A DNA stretch of 64,000 bases from Tetragenococcus halophilus subsp. halophilus DSM 20339 (lineage in GTDB: Bacteria; Bacillota; Bacilli; Lactobacillales; Enterococcaceae): assembly GCF_003841405.1 (NCBI RefSeq), contig NZ_PXYA01000001.1:1103868-1167867 (forward strand), read 5' to 3'. Each line of letters opens with the position of its first letter. Positions within the stretch are counted from its first letter, which is position 1. The notes beneath the pieces were generated by a model. The model was not told the origin of the DNA, searched no databases, and saw only the letters and a program-made list of their open reading frames with translations. Shown one piece after another: positions 58,293 through 64,000 of the stretch. Both the position numbers and the translations under genes were made by a program.

Positions 58293-59184
58293 CGACTTCC
58301 TCCTTGAATACATTGGTAAAGTAATCTTCAAAATTCGTTTTGATTTCTTTAAAGAATAAAACATCGTAATATTGAAGGTCATTCATCAAGTCATTGATAT
58401 CTTTATCATTGATGTTGACATTTAACTGCAGATCCTCTTCTTTGACATTTGACAACTCATAACCCAACGCTTGGAATTGTTGGAAGCTTTCCTTCGTTTT
58501 AAATTCTAATTTATAGGTTTTGTTTTTATTATGAAGGAGATCCTTCATGACGAGTTGATCAATAATACGACCATCTTTGATCATGGCCACGCGATCACAA
58601 GTTTGTTCGATTTCTTCAAAAATATGGCTCGACAAGAATATCGTATGCCCCATTTCTTTTTCTTCTTTGATCAAATCAATAAAGACATCACGCATTAAAG
58701 GGTCTAACCCTGTGGAAGGTTCATCTAAAATCAATACATCAGAGTCTAAAGAGAACGCCGCAGCCAAGGCTGTTTTTTGTTTCATACCTTTACTCATCGT
58801 TTTAAGTCCTGCGGTATAATCCAACTGCAGTCTTTCACAGATTTGTTTACAGCGTTGCCAACTACCGCGACCGGCTTTTTCCATCTGCCGTTTTAAGAAG
58901 GTTTCACCTGTTTTGTCTGCTGGAAAATTGATTTCTCCAGGAACATAGCTGACAAAACGTTTGATTTGAGCACTACTTTTTTGCGTATCCATACCATTAA
59001 TAAAAGCTTGTCCACTATCAGGCTTGATAAAACCCATCAATTGGCGAATAGTAGTCGTCTTCCCGGCACCGTTAATACCTACCAGCCCAAAGGTTTCTCC
59101 TTGTTCAATTGAAAGAGAAATATCAAATACGCCGCTGTCTTGTCCATAATCCTTGGTTAAATTTTCTAAATCAATGTATCCCAT
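58282..59184 (-). CDS. ABC transporter ATP-binding protein 2, second copy
   Basis: 300 aa, identical to 46187-47089; Walker A, Walker B and H-loop intact. Confidence 0.92.
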   Translation of the reverse strand: MGYIDLENLTKDYGQDSGVFDISLSIEQGETFGLVGINGAGKTTTIRQLMGFIKPDSGQAFINGMDTQKSSAQIKRFVSYVPGEINFPADKTGETFLKRQMEKAGRGSWQRCKQICERLQLDYTAGLKTMSKGMKQKTALAAAFSLDSDVLILDEPSTGLDPLMRDVFIDLIKEEKEMGHTIFLSSHIFEEIEQTCDRVAMIKDGRIIDQLVMKDLLHNKNKTYKLEFKTKESFQQFQALGYELSNVKEEDLQLNVNINDKDINDLMNDLQYYDVLFFKEIKTNFEDYFTNVFKEEVANV

Positions 59185-60109
59185 GGCTCAACACCTCTTC
59201 TCCAGATGAAACACTTTTGTTGGTATCATAGAAGTTCATAAAGTAATCTTCTAATGAGAACTTCTCTTCGGTAATAAAATTCAATTGATATTGACTCAAA
59301 TCGGTAAATAGTTCTTTGATATTTTCATCTTTGATTTCAACTTTCACCTGATTTTGTCTTGGTCGTTTGACTGTCGTATCTAAGGAGGTATTGTCAACAA
59401 AACGTTGATATTCATTTTCATCAGCAAATTCGATTTTGTAAGTCTTATTTTCATTTTTCCGAATATCATCTGCAACCACCGTCGAAACCACTTCGCCTTC
59501 TTTAATAATGGCAATCCGATCACAGGTTGCATCCACTTCGCTGAAAATATGACTCGATAAAAGAATCGATTTGCCAGCTCTTTTTTCTTCTAATAGAAAT
59601 TCAATGAAGCGTTCTTGCATGACGGGATCCAAACCACTGGTGGGTTCATCCAACACCAAAATATCTGGATCATGCATAAAAGCTGTCACAATCGCCACTT
59701 TCCGGCGAGTTCCCAAACTCATCGTATCTAATTTAGGAGAAATATCTAATTCAAACATATCGATTAAATGATCCGTCTTGGTCATATCTGAAATTTGACG
59801 TTCTCTTGCCATAAAATCGATAAAGGCCTTTCCTGTCATATTTTTAGGAAAAGCTAACTCCCCGGGCAAATAACCGACTTCCCGTTTGATCGCCGCTGCG
59901 TCTTTCCATGAATCTTTATTCGATACTTTAATTGCTCCCGATTGTGGCTTCGAAAAGCCCATTAAATGACGAATCGTTGTGGTTTTTCCAGCGCCATTTG
60001 GACCTAAAAAGCCAAAAACTTCGCCTTCTCCAACCTCAAAAGATACATCAAATACACCACGATGAGAACCGTAATCTTTTGTTAGTTGTTCGACTTCAAT
60101 CACTGACAT
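59171..60109 (-). CDS. ABC transporter ATP-binding protein 1, second copy
   Basis: 312 aa, identical to 47076-48014; first gene of the duplicated exporter operon, divergent from its TetR gene. Confidence 0.92.
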   Translation of the reverse strand: MSVIEVEQLTKDYGSHRGVFDVSFEVGEGEVFGFLGPNGAGKTTTIRHLMGFSKPQSGAIKVSNKDSWKDAAAIKREVGYLPGELAFPKNMTGKAFIDFMARERQISDMTKTDHLIDMFELDISPKLDTMSLGTRRKVAIVTAFMHDPDILVLDEPTSGLDPVMQERFIEFLLEEKRAGKSILLSSHIFSEVDATCDRIAIIKEGEVVSTVVADDIRKNENKTYKIEFADENEYQRFVDNTSLDTTVKRPRQNQVKVEIKDENIKELFTDLSQYQLNFITEEKFSLEDYFMNFYDTNKSVSSGEEVLSHGIH

Positions 60110-60142
60110 ATCTTTTCGCTCCTCATTTACAAAAGTATGTTA

Positions 60143-60177
60143 AATGACATATGACCGTTTATTTACATATGTTCATT
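60143..60177. promoter_or_regulatory. candidate TetR operator, second copy
   Basis: Same inverted repeat as 48048-48082. Confidence 0.5.
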
Positions 60178-60293
60178 TATTGATTATAATAGGCTTGGTA
60201 AAAATTACAACAAACAACTTGGCAGAATATGGAACTTAAATGACAGATTTACCAAAATTGTTTATTAAAATTTTAAGAAAGGAACATCTTTGC

Positions 60294-60875
60294 ATGGAAA
60301 GCTCACTCGATCTACGTGTTCAAAAAACATATGATGCACTTATTACTGCCTTATTAGAATTAACAAAGGAAAAATCCCTCGATAAAATCACAGTCAATGA
60401 ACTGTGCCAAAAAGCTAGAATCCGTCGTCCAACCTTTTATAAACACTTTAATGATAAGTACGACTTTTTTCATTTTACTGTCCAATCATTACAAGAACAC
60501 TATCTAGCTAAAGTAGAAGAAAAAACAGATGATGCACATCCCGTCCGTTATTTCACAACCCTTTTTCAAACCATGATTGATGCCATCGACGAGTACCAAA
60601 AAGTACTTTTACCTTTAAAAATTGATGCCACAAGCTTTTTTATCTTTGAAACAGTAGATGACAAGCTACATCAGCAGTTAGAAAAACGGTTACGTCATTT
60701 CTATGATATGGGCTATCAACTACCAACCAATATCGACTTTAGTCTACAAGTTTTACTAGGTACCTTTAAACAAGCGGCTTTTTGGTGGTTAAAAAATCAA
60801 GAAAGGATTTCAAAAAAAGAGGTCATAGATGAAATGAATAACACTTTGCGTTGGTTTTTTGACATGCGACAATAA
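60294..60875 (+). CDS. TetR-family regulator, second copy
   Basis: Identical to 48199-48780. A duplicated repressor keeps the repressor-to-operator ratio constant in the duplicated locus. Confidence 0.85.
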   Translation: MESSLDLRVQKTYDALITALLELTKEKSLDKITVNELCQKARIRRPTFYKHFNDKYDFFHFTVQSLQEHYLAKVEEKTDDAHPVRYFTTLFQTMIDAIDEYQKVLLPLKIDATSFFIFETVDDKLHQQLEKRLRHFYDMGYQLPTNIDFSLQVLLGTFKQAAFWWLKNQERISKKEVIDEMNNTLRWFFDMRQ

Positions 60876-60880
60876 AACAT

Positions 60881-60952
60881 AAAAAGACCCGCCAGCGGGT
60901 AACTGACGGGAAAGGAGTTAAAAAATGAAAAAGTGTTTCAGGGTGTTTCGTT
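60881..60952 (-). ncRNA. putative anti-RBS small RNA, duplicate of copy 4
   Basis: Base-for-base duplicate of 48786-48857 with the same promoter and terminator; adds no independent evidence. Confidence 0.55.
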
Positions 60953-61133
60953 GGTACACTTTTAATGTAACGATAAAAAGTGAATAAATTATGACATTTC
61001 TTTTTTTAAATTCTAAAAAAGAAATGAAAAAGAATTTTTGTCAAAGGATCAAAGTGAGCCTCTCCCTATTTCGAAACTAACCGTATTAATTACTAACACA
61101 AAGACGATTTTGTTATAGCGTTAAAGTTACCTC

Positions 61134-61374
61134 TTAGCTAAAAAGATCTGCGTGCGTGCCTGTATCAATAAATCGGACAAATGCTCCATCATACTTATAA
61201 ATTAATCCCCAGTCCGGCTGACTAAAAAGTGATCATTATATTGAGATTCCAGAGGTTTATCACAAAAAAGTTTCCAATAAACTCTTTCAAAATCTTCTCT
61301 TTCATAACGATCACCTTTAAGCATTTTTATAATACTTTTTAAATTTTCATTCGAACGCAGACTTATATTTAGGC
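61134..61374 (-). pseudogene. decayed YafQ-type toxin gene, second copy
   Basis: Same frame breaks as 49039-49279. Confidence 0.68.
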
Positions 61375-61620
61375 CTATTCTTCATTTAACCAATCCAAAC
61401 CTTCCTTCCCGTTTTCAAATTCAATATAATCCTGGCTTTTCGTTACTTCTTCTAATTGAGAATTTGGGACAGAGACTTCAAAGGGAATTCCGCCTACTTC
61501 AATTGAACGTTTTACAAAGATACGATAAGCTTCATTAGGCTCTAAACCTATGCTTTGCATTACCTTTCTGAACTTTTCTTTATCCTCTTCGTTCATTCTA
61601 AAATGTACTTGGTTCGTCAT
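61375..61620 (-). CDS. RelB/DinJ-family antitoxin, second copy
   Basis: 81 aa, identical to 49280-49525. Confidence 0.87.
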   Translation of the reverse strand: MTNQVHFRMNEEDKEKFRKVMQSIGLEPNEAYRIFVKRSIEVGGIPFEVSVPNSQLEEVTKSQDYIEFENGKEGLDWLNEE

Positions 61621-61795
61621 AATAAGCGCCTCCTATATCTAGAATACCAATTGCTACCGCTTTAATCCAATAAGATAACATTTCAGCTTAAAATAAACAT
61701 GAAATTAGTGAAAAATAACAAAATTTCAGGTAGGATAAGTACTTAGACACATGAGCATTCTATATTGTGTGAAATTTTTAAAGGAGGGATTTGTT

Positions 61796-62499
61796 TTGGA
61801 GTGGATAAAACTCATTGGAATCTTTATTATCTTACTAGGATTTTTATTTAAATTAGATACAATCGCGGTCGTTGTTTTCGCTGCTTTTGCGACAGCTCTA
61901 GTATCTGGCATACCTATAATGGACTTTTTAGAAGCTTTTGGACAAGCATTTGTGGAAAATCGACTCGTAACGATTTTTCTACTAACTTTACCGATGATTG
62001 GTCTTTCAGAACGTTTCGGTTTGCGTCAACAAGCGGTGATTTTGATCCGAAAAATTAAAGGAATGACGCCAGGGAAATTTTTAACGCTTTATATGGCAAT
62101 CCGGGAAATCGCCGGTCTTTTAGGGATTCGTATTTCAGGACATCCACAATTTGTTCGTCCTATCGTTAATCCTATGACCCAAGCTGCGGCAACTAAATAC
62201 GGTGATATTTCGGATAAAGATAAAGAAGAACTGAAGGCCCGTGCGGCAGCTAATGAAAATTACGCCAACTTTTATGGGCAAAATACTTTTGTCGCAGCTT
62301 CTGGTGTTTTGTTAATTGCTGGAACATTGCGAGATTTAAACTATGATGTATCAGAAGCTAGCATTGTACAATATTCCTAATTGTGGCTGTAATTGCTCTT
62401 GTACTAGCTGCGATTTCAAATATGTTATATGATCGTAAATTAGCTAAAAGGTATGGCATTACAAAGGATGGTGACCTAAACAATGACACAGACAATTGA
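61796..62499 (+). pseudogene. DUF969 membrane protein, second copy, frameshifted
   Basis: As 49701-50405 but one C is missing near 62377, so the frame stops after SIVQYS, losing the last helix and the overlap with DUF979. Confidence 0.85.
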
Positions 62500-63387
62500 T
62501 ACAATTCTTGAGTTGTTTTATATTTTAATTGGTATTCTAGCTGCGATGACTTCTATTCGTTCTTTTAGAGATCGTACCAACTCAGCTCGAATCGGTACGG
62601 GTTATTCTGGTTATTTCTAGGAATCATTTTGCTTTCGGTAATTTCTTGCCTTATGCTGTATCTGGTATCATGTTAGTTATCATTGGCATCTTGACGTTAT
62701 TTAAGCAAGTAAAAATTGGTAATATTGCCAAGTTAGATGATAACAAGGAGAAAAAGCCGCGAACGGATCGGCAGCTGGATTTTCTTTCCTGCCATCGTAC
62801 TGGCATTAACAGCAGTGGGCGTTTCCTATACCGATTAGTGGACAAGTAGATCGGCGTGGCCTCTATCGTCGCTTTAGTTGTCGCAGTGATCATTACTTCT
62901 GCTAAACCTAAAACGATCATGGACGATACGGATCGTATGTTCCAATCTGTCGGAACCACTGGGATTTTGCCTCAATTATTGGCTGCTTTAGTGTGATTTT
63001 TAATTTAGCTGGTGAAGTCATAGCTGATGCCATCGCCAACCTTATCCCAGTTGGAAACCAATTTTTCGGCGTTGTTGCTTATTGTCTAGGGATGGTGTTG
63101 TTTACCATGGCTATGGCAACGCTTTTGCGGCGTTTACTGTCATCACAGCTGGCATTGGTGTTCCTTTTGTTATCGCCCAAGGTGGAGATCCGGTGATTGC
63201 TGGTAGTTTAGCCATGACCGCCGGCTTTGTGGTACTTTGTTAACTCCGATGGGTGCCAATTTTAATGCCTTGCCGGTTTGCTTTGTTGGAAATGAAAGAT
63301 GCAAATGGCGTCATCAAAGCGCAAATCCCTATGGCCTTGGTTATGATTGTAGTTCATATCGTTTTAATGTATGTACTAGCTTTTTAA
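62483..63387 (+). pseudogene. DUF979 membrane protein, second copy, many indels
   Basis: Starts as 50389 and shares its frameshift, then carries at least ten further one-base indels and a 6-bp deletion (near 63010) relative to the first unit. Not translatable. The density of indels in homopolymers and dinucleotide runs is unlike natural decay of a recent duplication. Confidence 0.85.
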
Positions 63388-63405
63388 CTAAAGCAAACTT
63401 GGAAA

Positions 63406-63697
63406 TTGAATAAAGAAACGAAGAAACGTTATTCAAAATTGAAATATTGAATAATAAAATAAGAAAACATTATCCAATACTGAAATAATGGATAATGAAA
63501 TGAGAAAACGTTATTCAAAAAAGATAAAAACGAACAAAAAAAAAAGAAATGTTACTTATTGTTGAAAAATTGAAGAGTGGAAACAAGAAGCATTATTCAA
63601 TATTAAAATAATGAATAATGAAACAAGAAAGCGTTATTCAAAAATAAGATATTGAATAAGGAAATAAAAAATTATTCATTATTAAAAAAATTAAAGA
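63406..63697. repeat. 41-bp repeat array, second copy
   Basis: Same seven-unit array as 51327-51616 with a few indels. Confidence 0.75.
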
Positions 63698-63710
63698 AAG
63701 GAAGAGTAAT

Positions 63711-64000
63711 ATGAAAATTTTAATTACAGGATTCGACCATTTGGCGGCGAAAAAATAAATCCTGCGTGGGAAGCAGTCAAAAAACTTCCTAACACCATTA
63801 AAGTGCTGAAATTGTTAAAGAAGAAATTCCAACGGTTTATGGTAAATCAGCCGATGTTTGTAAAAAAGCGATTCAAAAACACCAACCAGATATCGTTTTA
63901 AATATTGGTCAAGCAGGCGGGCGTTTCACTATTACGCCAGAAAGAGTTGCTATTAACGTTGACGATGCGCGAATCCCTGATAATGAAGACAACCAACCGA
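63711..64000 (+). pseudogene. pcp: pcp, second copy, 5' part, frameshifted and cut by window end
   Basis: ATG 63711. A missing C in the FDPFGG region (near 63737) and a missing G (near 63803) break the frame; the rest matches 51635 onward. Confidence 0.85.

Larger units (their letters stand above)
52790..64000. repeat. 12-kb tandem duplication, second unit (cut by window end)
   Basis: Repeats 40692 onward. Few differences until about 62.3 kb, then many one-base indels and one 6-bp deletion. Its type I toxin would lie beyond 64 kb. Confidence 0.93.

Noticed and set aside
1..64000. tRNA or rRNA genes
   Set aside because: I saw no cloverleaf with GTTCGAATC-type T-arm or rRNA-like segment; the GGTTCAAT near 7869 and 9743 belongs to intron domain V.

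Overview
The window is AT-rich, low-GC Firmicute DNA. AGGAGG-type ribosome binding sites, GTG/TTG starts, PTS and deo operons, an arcC gene, a DUF969-DUF979-Pcp operon and TxpA-like toxin genes point to Lactobacillales, most likely Enterococcaceae. A halophilic genus such as Tetragenococcus would fit the very acidic surface domain of one ABC permease, but that genus is inference. Eight complete or broken mobile elements (IS4, IS1380, IS1182, group II introns) have interrupted several catabolic genes.

Layout. 1-7.6 kb: a TcaA/YvbJ-like zinc-ribbon membrane protein cut by the window edge, a ComK-like protein, galU, a cupin, a frameshifted MFS transporter and a PfoR-like PTS_EIIC_2 protein. 7.8-11.5 kb: two group IIC-like introns in exact tandem, each with a frameshifted reverse transcriptase, inserted behind a terminator hairpin. 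11.9-19.8 kb: SGNH hydrolase, deoC-deoB-deoR, a cytosine-deaminase-like amidohydrolase, an IS1182 remnant, arcC and half an MFS transporter. 19.8-27.5 kb: a beta-glucoside PTS operon (IIA, 6-phospho-beta-glucosidase, IIB, IIC, regulator) whose IIC gene is split by an IS4 element and whose regulator is cut by an IS1380 element. 28.2-36.4 kb: pnuC and a glucarate/galactarate operon (GntP permease, garD, garR, gudD, DapA-family lyase, glycerate kinase). 37-40.6 kb: twin small HTH genes and a nupC split by a second IS4 copy.

40.7-64 kb: an IS1380 element followed by about 10.4 kb (SPC-motif P-type metal ATPase with a Fur-like box, two ABC ATPases plus permease under a divergent TetR, DinJ antitoxin with decayed toxin, DUF969-DUF979-pcp, type I toxin), then the same 12.1 kb unit again in direct tandem. 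The second unit is nearly identical at first but gathers single-base indels toward 64 kb, which looks like poor consensus near a contig end.

The best candidate for something undescribed is a family of about 75-nt small RNAs on the minus strand: four distinct copies (near 3.65, 3.84, 11.54 and 48.79 kb) plus the duplicated one at 60.9 kb. Each has a promoter with exactly 17-bp spacing, a conserved stretch antisense to a ribosome binding site plus start codon, and a terminator whose stem covaries between copies. Other signals: Shine-Dalgarno-masking hairpins at the transposase starts, a seven-unit 41-bp repeat array upstream of pcp, and an apparent DapA-type replacement for GarL in galactarate breakdown.
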